Below, in pieces: positions 1 to 7,130 of a DNA stretch of 14,300 nucleotides (the first letter of the stretch is position 1; every line of letters begins with the position of its first letter). The notes below the pieces were generated by a model that saw nothing but the letters and a program-made list of their open reading frames with translations, did no database searches and was not told where the DNA came from. Both the position numbers and the translations under genes were made by a program. The DNA lies in the NCBI GenBank assembly GCA_029263945.1, contig JARIDM010000088.1, forward strand, positions 1 through 14,300. The letters run 5' to 3'. The stretch comes from Sporosarcina sp. (GTDB lineage Bacteria; Bacillota; Bacilli; Bacillales_A; Planococcaceae).

Positions 1-1134
1 CTATGCTTTTTTCTTCGCCATCACAATCAAAACAATACACACAATGGACATCATCGTTGCACTTGAGAGAAACGGAAGGCCGAATGCGTCAGATGTTGCG
101 CCTGATACAAAGGAGCCGACAACCGCACCTAACGAGAAGAACGCGTAGAATATCCCGTAGGCTTTTCCGCGGTCCACCATCGTTGACGCTTCCGCCACAA
201 TACGATTCATCGATGGGAAGATTAAAGCAAATCCAATTCCGTAAATGAACATTAACACAATAATCATCCAGTAAACGTTTATGAAATTCAATAGGATGTG
301 CACGGAACCAATAAACGAAATCCCAATAATGACGAGCCAGATTGGAGAAAACTTGTCATAAATACGGTTGATTGGCGTTAAAAAGATAATCAGTGCCATA
401 ATCCCGTACGTGCTCAGCAAGATCCCTGTCGTTGCTGAAGACATCCCCATTCCTGCTACTTTTAAAGGTAATGCAAAAGCCAATGTTCCGTTGCTAATCA
501 TTAGCGCAAATGCCGCAAGTGAAGCTTGAATAATTAAGGGATGCTTTAGAAGAGGTAAGAAATCTGTAAAAGAGAACTTCCCTTTTTCAGTTGTGTAAAA
601 AGATTCTTCCACAAATTTTATGATTAAAACCGAACAGAGTGCGAATAGAATCGCGACAAGATAAAAGACATACTCCGTCTTAGCATTGGCAGCCATTGCG
701 CCGCCAAGTGCAGGTCCTACGATTGCCGCAATTCCGATGGCACCACCAGTTAACGCCATTGTCTTACCACGTGAGCCGGTTTTCGAACGATCGCCCACAT
801 AGGCAAATGCCGCTGGGATTAGGAAACCGCCAAACAAACCATGGAACATACGTATAACAAATAACTGTCCACCTGATTGTGCGTACGGATAAAACAGGAG
901 AACAATTGCGACCGTAACCATACCAATGAGCAACATTCGCTTACGCCCAAAACGGTCAATCCAATGACCCCCGACAATATTTCCAACCATATTGCTAAGT
1001 GAATAAACCGCGACGATTGCACCGGTCAATAAATGAGATGCCCCTAAATCTAATGCATAAGGGGTTATTATAGGAAGTTGGATAAATGTATCCAAAAACG
1101 AAACGACAATTATAAAGTATAGTAGCCTAGTCAA
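1..1134 (-). CDS. MFS transporter, drug-efflux (DHA1-like) type
   Basis: This is an integral membrane secondary transporter of the major facilitator superfamily, probably a proton-driven exporter. The 377-residue protein is almost wholly hydrophobic, compatible with about 12 membrane helices. Family motif A is seen near residues 55-67 (GGHWIDRFGRKRM), in the loop between helices 2 and 3. A motif-C-like Gly/Pro-rich stretch (GAIGIAAIVGPALGG) lies near residues 131-145, which is typical of the antiporter branch. The gene is complete: its TAG stop occupies the first three bases of the window. The start is TTG at 1134, about six bases downstream of a GAGAGGG ribosome binding site. It lies 141 bp downstream of the chromate transporter pair on the same strand, with its own candidate promoter in the gap. 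The substrate cannot be read from the sequence. Family is confident; efflux is inferred. Confidence 0.88.
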   Translation of the reverse strand: MTRLLYFIIVVSFLDTFIQLPIITPYALDLGASHLLTGAIVAVYSLSNMVGNIVGGHWIDRFGRKRMLLIGMVTVAIVLLFYPYAQSGGQLFVIRMFHGLFGGFLIPAAFAYVGDRSKTGSRGKTMALTGGAIGIAAIVGPALGGAMAANAKTEYVFYLVAILFALCSVLIIKFVEESFYTTEKGKFSFTDFLPLLKHPLIIQASLAAFALMISNGTLAFALPLKVAGMGMSSATTGILLSTYGIMALIIFLTPINRIYDKFSPIWLVIIGISFIGSVHILLNFINVYWMIIVLMFIYGIGFALIFPSMNRIVAEASTMVDRGKAYGIFYAFFSLGAVVGSFVSGATSDAFGLPFLSSATMMSIVCIVLIVMAKKKA

Positions 1135-1184
1135 CTAAAACCCTCTCTTTCAATTACCATTATTGCTAAATTGATTCACTCTCT

Positions 1185-1215
1185 ATTATCGCATAGTTGG
1201 TAGGCAGTTTGACAA
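1185..1215 (-). promoter_or_regulatory. Candidate promoter of the MFS gene
   Basis: On the minus strand there is a TTGTCA -35-like hexamer (1215-1210) and an extended -10 (TGC then GATAAT, 1193-1185). The spacer is 19 bp, longer than ideal, but the TG extension can compensate. It sits about 50 bp upstream of the TTG start. This is a consensus match only. Confidence 0.4.
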
Positions 1216-1275
1216 GTATTTAAGGCGAAATGATGAAAAACCGATAAAACTTGAATAAGCGGACAGGTTCATTTC

Positions 1276-1806
1276 TCAACTTAAAAAAACAGCTCCGTAA
1301 AATAAAGCCCCAAGCACAACATACAAAGGACTCACGCCTCTTTTCTCTAGCAAGATATAACCTGCCACAACCAAAATAATCGTGTGGAGCGCCCCGACAT
1401 TTTGCACCGAATCAAAAAAGAATTGATAAGTCATAACACCTAACAATACCGCAATCGTTGGACGGATGATCTTTGTGAGCATGTTAACTTTAGCTGATGC
1501 TTTATACTTCATTAAAACACTTAGTAAGGCCAACATTAAAATGAGAGACGGCGCAACCGTTGCAAAAAGAGCGACCACAGAACCAAGAATACCGCCTTGG
1601 TCATAACCAATGTAAGCAGCCATTTTCGTCGCAATAGGTCCGGGTAGCCCATTTCCGAGTGCGACAATCTCACTGAATTCTTGATTGGAAAACCAGCCGT
1701 ACCGATCGACAACTTCATATTGTAAGAGTGGAAGCGTCGCGGGTCCACCGCCGTAGCCGAGTATATTGGAAGTAAAGTGCGCATAAAATAGTTGCCAATA
1801 AATCAT
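1276..1806 (-). CDS. Chromate transporter, second short subunit (CHR family)
   Basis: This is a short-chain CHR-domain membrane protein of 176 residues, probably working with the preceding short CHR protein as a two-subunit chromate exporter. Seen in the sequence: the family signatures GYGGG (residues 17-21) and LPGP (54-57), conserved EVVDRYGW and EFSEI stretches, and about five or six hydrophobic segments. The frame stays open upstream to 1908, but the start is taken as ATG at 1806. There it overlaps the upstream stop as ATGA, has an AGGGGGA site at normal distance, and begins exactly where CHR homology begins; the extra N-terminal residues look non-native. Bacillus subtilis has a comparable tandem pair (YwrB/YwrA, also ChrS/ChrT), which functions as a heteromeric chromate efflux system. 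Substrate is inferred from family; sulfate-like oxyanions cannot be excluded. Confidence 0.87.
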   Translation of the reverse strand: MIYWQLFYAHFTSNILGYGGGPATLPLLQYEVVDRYGWFSNQEFSEIVALGNGLPGPIATKMAAYIGYDQGGILGSVVALFATVAPSLILMLALLSVLMKYKASAKVNMLTKIIRPTIAVLLGVMTYQFFFDSVQNVGALHTIILVVAGYILLEKRGVSPLYVVLGALFYGAVFLS

Positions 1807-2366
1807 TGCGCTTCCCCCTGTATGCCGTCCTTTTCTTTGTCTTCTTTCGTAAATAACGCCGTCGCAATGAGTAAAATAATCACAAGTGCAGGGTGAATCC
1901 CTAGCCATTCAATAATGAAAAGACTGCCAATCGCGAGACCTATCGTCGGCCCCCACCCCAATAATACTTTCGATTTTTTTACGAAATCCCAGGCCAACAC
2001 ACCAATCATTACCCCTGCGATTGGCAACACACCTTGCGACATGCCGTGTACCCAGGGCTTATCTTTAAATGCTGACAACGTCGTTAATAGTAAAACAAGT
2101 AAAAATGCGGTGGGGATACTCGCCGCCAAGACACAATTTATTAATCCCCAAAATCCTTTTAGACGCCAACCAATATAGCCTGACATTTTAGTGTTAATGG
2201 GCCCTGGTAACGTGTTTGCAAGTGCTAATATATCAGAGAACTCTTCGTCATCCATCCACTGATAGCGCTCGACAACTTCTTTTTGCATAAGCGGGATTGC
2301 TGAAAGACCTCCCCCGTAACCAAGCATTCCTGATCTAAAAAAAGCCATAAATAAATCTTTATGCAT
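1803..2366 (-). CDS. Chromate transporter, first short subunit (CHR family)
   Basis: This 187-residue integral membrane protein is the promoter-proximal member of a split CHR pair. It carries the same N-terminal signatures as its partner: GYGGG at residues 16-20, KEVVERYQW, EEFSDI, and LPGP at 53-56. These are followed by alternating hydrophobic helices and a charged C-terminal tail (KEDKEKDG). Full-length ChrA proteins contain two CHR domains in one chain of about 400 residues; here each domain is a separate gene with a 4-bp overlap, so translation is probably coupled. The ATG at 2366 has a GGAAGG site about nine bases upstream. The expected role is export of chromate from the cytoplasm. No Lrp- or PadR-type regulator gene lies beside it in this window. 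Confidence 0.88.
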   Translation of the reverse strand: MHKDLFMAFFRSGMLGYGGGLSAIPLMQKEVVERYQWMDDEEFSDILALANTLPGPINTKMSGYIGWRLKGFWGLINCVLAASIPTAFLLVLLLTTLSAFKDKPWVHGMSQGVLPIAGVMIGVLAWDFVKKSKVLLGWGPTIGLAIGSLFIIEWLGIHPALVIILLIATALFTKEDKEKDGIQGEAQ

Positions 2367-2497
2367 GTATCAACAATCCTTCCAACTGTATTCCTTCCCT
2401 AGCGGAAAAGTACCTGCTGCTTTTATTTTTATAAAACGCTCTATTAGCACGAATTTGTCTCGTCGAACCACATTATATATTCAGTCAATAAGGATTG

Positions 2498-2526
2498 ATC
2501 TTATAGTTGAATTGACGTGTTGTCAA
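2498..2526 (-). promoter_or_regulatory. Candidate chromate operon promoter with palindrome
   Basis: On the minus strand a perfect TTGACA (2526-2521) is followed by TAAGAT (2503-2498) after 17 bp, or by TATAAG (2505-2500) after 15 bp. The -35 overlaps a perfect inverted repeat, TTGAC-GTGTT-GTCAA, at 2512-2526, which could be an operator. The leader to the ATG at 2366 would be about 125 nt. Operator function is inference. Confidence 0.35.
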
Positions 2527-2663
2527 CGATTGCAAGTGGCTACATTGAATTTAACACCCTACTCTTAGATAGATTTTCTCAGTAAATTTAATTTCAATTC
2601 ATACACATTTTACCTAGTTACCTATGATATAGTTAGTCTTATATGAATCTTTAGTCATGATTA

Positions 2664-2692
2664 TAAACAACTAGAAGTGTCGATTTCATAAT
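2664..2692 (+). promoter_or_regulatory. Candidate promoter of the zinc-ribbon gene
   Basis: TAAACA (2664-2669) and CATAAT (2687-2692) are separated by exactly 17 bp, matching the sigma-A consensus at four and five of six positions. The predicted leader is about 40 nt, ending in a GGGAGGAAAG ribosome binding site before the ATG at 2741. It is a moderate match in AT-rich DNA. Confidence 0.3.
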
Positions 2693-2740
2693 GGAATTGA
2701 TGGAGATACATAGAAGAATTTACATGGGAGGAAAGAGATT

Positions 2741-4504
2741 ATGAAAGAATTTTGTACGGAATGTGGGGCTGAATTAGATGCTGGGAGTCAACATTGTAAA
2801 AATTGCGGCACCCGAATTGAAAAAAGAAGTCAAGTACAAGCTGCACCGCCTAAAAAACCACGGTCAAAAAAGCAACGCATCATGCAACGGGTTCTCATTG
2901 GACTTGCGGTCCTCGTGATTGGCTTTAGCTTATGGGCAAAAAATTATCACGCTGCGCAAAATACTGAAAAGAGATTTGAAACAGCAATTGCCAATGAAGA
3001 TGTGAAAAAAATTCAGAAGTTGGCGGTACTTGATAACGGTCAAAAAATAAAGAAATCAGAAGCCAAAGCATTGCTTGCGCTCGCAAAGAAAAAAGGGAAA
3101 AGTGCAGTGAGTCGCTTATCCAACGTTATTCCACACGGGAGATTTATCGGACTGTTCAATGACCATAAAATCCAATTGACCGCGCAATACATTTATTACG
3201 ACGAAATGGACGACGGCCTTTCATTCGAATTTAACGGTCAAAAAGTTGCTGAGCATGAGCGTACAGATGATACCATCACATTTGGTCCATTAAGTCCAGG
3301 CATCTATAAAGTACAAGCAAAATTCGAAGGGGAATATGCCTCAACGTCCAAATCGATTTCAATGACCCTAGACGATAGAAACCTAGAAGAGCAATGGATA
3401 GACATCGACCTTTCGATTGCAAAGGTGTTGTTTGAAATTTCGCCTTTTGATCCCGAGATGATGACAGATAGTTTTATTTCCTTTGGGGATGAAAAGTTCG
3501 AAGTGAATGATCTCGGAGAAGCCAGTGACTTTGGCCCATTTCTAATTGACGGGTCTCAAACTGTCACTGCAACAACGACGTTGCCTTGGGGGAAAATCGT
3601 TTCTGCTGAAACAGCGATTGATGACAGTACCGTAACAATCACACCAGCATTGGTAACCGAAGAACAATACAGCACATTGATCGATCAGATTGTAAATTAC
3701 GGAGAGCACTATGCAGAAGCTTTCGCGATGAGAGATGCATCTCCTTTTATTGGCATTACCCCGACAATGAAAGAAAGTATTGAAGAACAGTTTCTATGGT
3801 TACTTCGCAATGATTATTTTTTATCATCTTTATTTACACTAGCCGAAATCGATAAAGAGAGTTTGCAACTTGTTAACAATGACGAAGGAACTGGGATACG
3901 TCTCAATGGACAGCTCTCCTTTGAAAGTGCAGTCCATGAGTTAACAGAGAAACCCGAATTTGAGAACGAAATGAACGACATTGAATTCACATTCTTGTAC
4001 GACACAGAAAAGAAAGAATGGCTTCTAGAACAGGCACATCATACAAATTTCTGGGATTTCGAGGCAACCGATGGACGTAAAGGTTCAGGGAAACTACAAA
4101 AGCCAAGTGATGCGTTAATTGCCAAACAAGAAAATAACACACGTGATAAGCAAATCGGGCAATTCATGACTGACTTTCATGACCTAAGTGTTGCTGCAAT
4201 TAACAACAGAGACTTTAGCTATGTGGAAGATTACCATACTGCAGGCGGCCCAAGTGGGAAAGAAGCAAAAGATTATCTCGGTTATTTAATTGAAAAAGGC
4301 ATTACAGAAGAGCATATCCAAACCGTCGTCGAAAAAATCGAGCAAGTTGATGCGACTACGTGGAAAGTAACCTCAGTTGATGAATACATCATTCAAAAAG
4401 ATGGCGACTCGAATAAAAAGAAATATAGATCTGTTGTGATCATTAAACAACAAGATGACTATTTTGGCATGCACGAGTTAATTTCAACAGATGAAATTAA
4501 ATAG
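2741..4504 (+). CDS. Zinc-ribbon membrane protein, YvbJ/TcaA-like
   Basis: This 587-residue protein probably sits in the cytoplasmic membrane with a small cytosolic zinc ribbon and a large extracytoplasmic part. Seen: a four-cysteine zinc ribbon (C5-x2-C8 and C19-x2-C22), a basic linker (KKPRSKKQR), one membrane helix at about residues 47-66, then about 520 mostly polar residues with no further membrane segment. Residues from about 465 to the end (NRDFSYVEDY through KQQDDYFGMHEL) look like the C-terminal NTF2-like fold of TcaA-type proteins. This layout matches B. subtilis YvbJ (about 600 residues) and staphylococcal TcaA, a protein tied to glycopeptide susceptibility and the cell envelope. 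The molecular role here is unknown. The ATG at 2741 follows a strong GGGAGGAAAG site. It is monocistronic, with a terminator just after the stop. Confidence 0.82.
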   Translation: MKEFCTECGAELDAGSQHCKNCGTRIEKRSQVQAAPPKKPRSKKQRIMQRVLIGLAVLVIGFSLWAKNYHAAQNTEKRFETAIANEDVKKIQKLAVLDNGQKIKKSEAKALLALAKKKGKSAVSRLSNVIPHGRFIGLFNDHKIQLTAQYIYYDEMDDGLSFEFNGQKVAEHERTDDTITFGPLSPGIYKVQAKFEGEYASTSKSISMTLDDRNLEEQWIDIDLSIAKVLFEISPFDPEMMTDSFISFGDEKFEVNDLGEASDFGPFLIDGSQTVTATTTLPWGKIVSAETAIDDSTVTITPALVTEEQYSTLIDQIVNYGEHYAEAFAMRDASPFIGITPTMKESIEEQFLWLLRNDYFLSSLFTLAEIDKESLQLVNNDEGTGIRLNGQLSFESAVHELTEKPEFENEMNDIEFTFLYDTEKKEWLLEQAHHTNFWDFEATDGRKGSGKLQKPSDALIAKQENNTRDKQIGQFMTDFHDLSVAAINNRDFSYVEDYHTAGGPSGKEAKDYLGYLIEKGITEEHIQTVVEKIEQVDATTWKVTSVDEYIIQKDGDSNKKKYRSVVIIKQQDDYFGMHELISTDEIK

Positions 4505-4507
4505 TAA

Positions 4508-4548
4508 AAAAAGAAGAAGTCTCCTTAAATGGAAGACTTCTTCTTTTT
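4508..4548. terminator. Bidirectional terminator (zinc-ribbon gene / ywbE)
   Basis: The left arm (4508-4524) and right arm (4531-4548) pair over about 17 bp with one bulged base around a six-base loop (TTAAAT). The stem ends in A/T runs on both sides. It lies a few bases after the plus-strand stop and overlaps the minus-strand ywbE stop codon, so it should end both convergent transcripts. Confidence 0.88.
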
Positions 4549-4741
4549 AGTTTAAGATTTCTGCAACGCGCCCGACTTGTCCATCTTCAAGACGAACTTT
4601 AATACCGTGCGGGTGAAATTTTGAATTCGTTAATAAGTCTTTTACGACGCCTTCCGTTTTCACACCTGAACGTTGGTCTTTCTTCAAAATAACAGCCACT
4701 TTTAAACCTGGCGTTACATCCTCACGATTTTTTCCATCCAT
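4547..4741 (-). CDS. ywbE: YwbE family protein
   Basis: This small soluble protein of 64 residues belongs to the YwbE family (DUF2196). The recognisable pattern is an N-terminal GxxVxIxxKxDQRSGxxTEGxVKDxLT block, seen here at about residues 12-38, followed by HPHGIKVRLEDGQVGRV near residues 43-59. The glycine/valine-rich pattern suggests a compact small-barrel fold, but no biochemical role is established to my knowledge. The ATG at 4741 has a GGGGAATG-type site at normal spacing. It is a single gene; its stop codon lies inside the shared terminator, so the stem of that terminator includes the end of the coding sequence. Family assignment is confident; function is unknown. Confidence 0.88.
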   Translation of the reverse strand: MDGKNREDVTPGLKVAVILKKDQRSGVKTEGVVKDLLTNSKFHPHGIKVRLEDGQVGRVAEILN

Positions 4742-4810
4742 GTTGCATTCCCCATTTCAATGTATTTCTCCTAGTTTACCATAGAACATAGATTACCTCG
4801 GAAATCGTTT

Positions 4811-4920
4811 GGGCGTAAAATTTCTTTTTTGGGCGATTTCCAAGTTTTTTGGGCGATTTCTTCATTTTTTGGGCGTAATTAAATTTATTTAGGCGACTTT
4901 CTTCATATTTGGGCGTCTCA
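4811..4920. repeat. 20-bp tandem array with GGGCG core
   Basis: Five full 20-bp units begin at 4811, 4831, 4851, 4871 and 4891, with a sixth partial unit at 4911. Each starts with GGGCG (AGGCG in the fifth) and continues with an AT-rich spacer; the cleanest unit is GGGCGATTTCTTCATTTTTT. Register is exact throughout. The array fills the gap between the amidohydrolase stop (4929) and the ywbE start region. Spacers diverge while the core is kept. Function is unknown. Confidence 0.85.
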
Positions 4921-4928
4921 CACAAATA

Positions 4929-6497
4929 TCACTGTTCATACATGACTTCACCCGCAACGACGGTCATTTTGACAGCTGTCTGGACAATCTCTTCTACGTC
5001 TACTTCGAATAAATCTTTAGTTAACACAGTAAAGTCTGCATCAAACCCGACGGCCAACTTTCCGCGACAATTTGCTTTTCCAATAGATGCTGCACTGCCA
5101 GTTGTAAATAAACCGACCGCTTCAAATGGCGTTAACTTCTCCTCTGGTAAATAGCCTTCATGTAGTTCACCAGGTTTTCGCCTAGTAATTGCTGCATAAA
5201 TGCCCAGTAAAGGATTGACCTCTTCAATAGGTGCATCTGAACCTCCACCGCAAATAAAACCACGGTCTAAAAGCTTCTTCCATGCATAAGCCCAGTCCAT
5301 GCGCTCTGCCCCTAAACGGTCCATCACCCAAGGGAAATCGGAAGATACAAACAAAGGTTGTATGTCTAGCACTACTGGTAGCCGCGCCATCCTGTCAACA
5401 AGGTCTTCTCTCAACACATTCACATGGATTAAACGATCTCTTTTTCCTTCTGGGACTGGATTTCTCTCTATCGCAGTCAGCACTTTTTCAACTGCCGCAT
5501 CCCCGATAACGTGCACGGCAACCGCCTCATTGTAACTGCGTGCTACTTGCACAAGTGCTTCAATTTCCGCATCACTTTGGACAGCGATTCCAAGTGTTTC
5601 AGGCGCATCTGCATAAGGTTCACTCAACAAAGCGGTCTTTCCGCCCAACGCACCATCCACAAAGAACTTCATCTCACCTGGCATAATCCATGGTTCATCG
5701 TAAGTTGCTTGCGCTACTATTAGCTGTTCGAACACAGTGGATCTTCTTAATAAATGCGCCCTAAATTTCTTGTGCGTGCCAATCACATTTTTAAACGCTT
5801 GAAGGGGGGTTCTGTAGTGGCCATAATAACCAAGGTCATCCGTCACAGCGCCAGTTAATCCTAGCGATAACAAATCATCTACAGACTTTCTTAGATCTCT
5901 CGTTAGTCTTTCTTCACTAGGTTCTTGAATTATTCCCAATACGATTTCTTGTGCGCCTTCTAGTAGCAAACCTGTAATTACGCCGCGTTCATCACGGACA
6001 ATTACACCGTCTTCTGGATTTTCACTTTGATGGGTAATGCCAGCTAACGCCAGTGCTGCTGAATTTACAATGGCAGCGTGACGACAAGTTCGTTTTAACA
6101 TAACAGGTGAAGTTGTGAGCCGATCTATTTCTTGCGCCGTAATGATTCTTTTATCTGGGAAATTATTTTCGTTCCAACCTTCGCCGATGAGCCACTCCCC
6201 TTCGACCTGGTCTTTAACCGCTTCACGAACCATGGTTAATACTTCTTCAGCAGACTGCGCGGAAGACAAATCGAGACTCATTAACTTTGTTCCGTGGCCA
6301 ATCATATGCATATGACTATCCACAAACCCAGGATAAAGTACAGCGCCTTCCAAATCTACCTCTTCGTCCGCCATTCCTTTTAATGCTTCATATGTACCCA
6401 TCGCCGTGATTTTCCCATTTTCGGTCAGCAGCGCTTCCACTACATCTTCTTCACTTTTCATCGTATACATTTTCGCATGATGCCAAACCGTCTTCAT
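4929..6497 (-). CDS. Metal-dependent amidohydrolase, YtcJ-like (Amidohydro_3)
   Basis: This predicted cytosolic hydrolase of the amidohydrolase superfamily cuts an amide or related C-N bond at a metal-bound centre; the substrate is unknown. The 522-residue length is usual for the YtcJ group. A beta-sandwich segment precedes PGFVDSHMHM (metal ligands H62 and H64), the barrel contains VDGALGGKTALL (about 280-291), VHVIGDAA gives H329, LIHVN gives H358, and GGGSDAP gives catalytic D421. The C-terminal GKLAVGFDADFTVL closes the sandwich. The frame extends upstream to a GTG at 6512, but that has no good ribosome binding site. The ATG at 6497 follows GGAAG at eight bases and starts with the usual MKTxW-type N-terminus. 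It is divergently transcribed from ytoQ. All expected metal and catalytic positions appear intact. Confidence 0.87.
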   Translation of the reverse strand: MKTVWHHAKMYTMKSEEDVVEALLTENGKITAMGTYEALKGMADEEVDLEGAVLYPGFVDSHMHMIGHGTKLMSLDLSSAQSAEEVLTMVREAVKDQVEGEWLIGEGWNENNFPDKRIITAQEIDRLTTSPVMLKRTCRHAAIVNSAALALAGITHQSENPEDGVIVRDERGVITGLLLEGAQEIVLGIIQEPSEERLTRDLRKSVDDLLSLGLTGAVTDDLGYYGHYRTPLQAFKNVIGTHKKFRAHLLRRSTVFEQLIVAQATYDEPWIMPGEMKFFVDGALGGKTALLSEPYADAPETLGIAVQSDAEIEALVQVARSYNEAVAVHVIGDAAVEKVLTAIERNPVPEGKRDRLIHVNVLREDLVDRMARLPVVLDIQPLFVSSDFPWVMDRLGAERMDWAYAWKKLLDRGFICGGGSDAPIEEVNPLLGIYAAITRRKPGELHEGYLPEEKLTPFEAVGLFTTGSAASIGKANCRGKLAVGFDADFTVLTKDLFEVDVEEIVQTAVKMTVVAGEVMYEQ

Positions 6498-6539
6498 ATT
6501 CGCCACTTCCACTTCTTATGTTATGAAACCCCTATGTAC

Positions 6540-6568
6540 ATTCTAAACTTTCAGTCAACTAGAGGCAA
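6540..6568 (-). promoter_or_regulatory. Candidate amidohydrolase promoter
   Basis: On the minus strand, TTGCCT (6568-6563) and TAGAAT (6545-6540) are spaced by 17 bp, matching sigma-A at four and five of six positions. The leader would be about 35-40 nt. Confidence 0.45.
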
Positions 6569-6583
6569 TAAGCATCTGAAAAA

Positions 6584-6605
6584 TGCTATACTAAACTATA
6601 GTATA
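6584..6605 (+). promoter_or_regulatory. Candidate ytoQ promoter with overlapping palindrome
   Basis: An extended -10 element, TG-C-TATACT (6584-6592), sits just ahead of the AGGAGGG ribosome binding site (6609-6615) of ytoQ. It overlaps a perfect 7-bp inverted repeat, TATACTA-N5-TAGTATA (6587-6605), that spans the -10 and the expected start of transcription. No good -35 is visible. The palindrome is well placed for a repressor, which is inference. Confidence 0.45.
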
Positions 6606-6622
6606 CACAGGAGGGATTTTAG

Positions 6623-7063
6623 ATGAGACTAACCGTTTACCTTGCTGGAGAAATTCACACAGCTTGGCGTGAAGAAATTAAAGAAAAGGCAGCTGAGGCG
6701 CATTTACCTATCGATTTTGTGGGCCCCATGGAAGATCATGAGCGCTCAGATAATATCGGAGAAGAAATTTTAGGCGTTCAGCCATCGCCAATTTACAAAG
6801 ATGCGGCCGCCTCTAATTTTAATAATCTTCGAACTGAAATCTTAATGAAGAAAGCTGATTTAGTCATTGCCTTATTTGGTTCGCAATATAAACAATGGAA
6901 CACAGCAATGGATGCAAGTGCAGCAGTTGCTTATGGCAAACCGCTTATCCTCATTCGTCAAGAAGCGCATCATCATGCACTCAAAGAACTTTCGCGTAAA
7001 GCACACGCAACTGTCGAAACAGTGGACCAAGCCATTCAAGCACTTCGCTATATTTTCGACTAA
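6623..7063 (+). CDS. ytoQ: YtoQ family protein (nucleoside deoxyribosyltransferase-like)
   Basis: This 146-residue soluble protein is essentially the same length as B. subtilis YtoQ. The start MRLTVYLAGEIHTAWRE is characteristic: a first beta strand followed by a glycine and then the helix. The middle LMKKADLVIALFGSQYKQWNTAMDASAAVAYGKPLILIR resembles the nucleoside 2-deoxyribosyltransferase-like fold (strand, then D-A-x-x-A-x-x-x-GKP-type helix). The conserved patch FVGPMEDHERSDNIGEEILG is a family hallmark. Enzyme activity has not been shown for this group as far as I know, so the base-exchange reaction is only suggested by fold. The ATG at 6623 lies seven bases after AGGAGGG. It is a single gene ended by a strong terminator. 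Confidence 0.87.
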   Translation: MRLTVYLAGEIHTAWREEIKEKAAEAHLPIDFVGPMEDHERSDNIGEEILGVQPSPIYKDAAASNFNNLRTEILMKKADLVIALFGSQYKQWNTAMDASAAVAYGKPLILIRQEAHHHALKELSRKAHATVETVDQAIQALRYIFD

Positions 7064-7072
7064 AAAATTAAT

Positions 7073-7122
7073 AAAAAGCTATCCATTAGGAGGGATTAAC
7101 CACTCCTAATGGATAGCTTTTT
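7073..7122. terminator. Bidirectional terminator (ytoQ / glmM)
   Basis: Perfect 20-bp inverted repeat: arms 7073-7092 and 7103-7122 around a 10-base loop, with A-run and T-run at the two ends. It lies between the convergent stops of ytoQ and glmM and should serve both, closing the cdaA-cdaR-glmM operon. Confidence 0.93.
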
Positions 7123-7130
7123 TAAAGTCA

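Larger units (their letters stand above)
2367..2740. other. Intergenic region between divergent genes
   Basis: This 374-bp AT-rich gap separates the leftward chromate transporter operon from the rightward zinc-ribbon membrane protein gene. It holds a candidate promoter in each direction and a TTGAC-N5-GTCAA inverted repeat, listed separately. The short frames inside it do not look like real proteins. I see no RNA gene, riboswitch or terminator here. Confidence 0.6.

Noticed and set aside
1807..1908. N-terminal extension of the second chromate transporter subunit
   Set aside because: It lies inside the upstream gene, is cysteine- and arginine-rich unlike the family, and the ATGA overlap start has a proper ribosome binding site.
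2365..2568. 67-codon plus-strand frame in the divergent region
   Set aside because: No ribosome binding site, no recognisable protein character, and it overlaps the chromate operon leader and promoter.
4811..4920. CRISPR-like array
   Set aside because: The repeated core is only five bases with 15-base spacers, far below CRISPR repeat length, and there are no cas genes.
7064..7130. glmS ribozyme near glmM
   Set aside because: The short gap holds only the terminator hairpin; there is no room for a ribozyme and no glmS.
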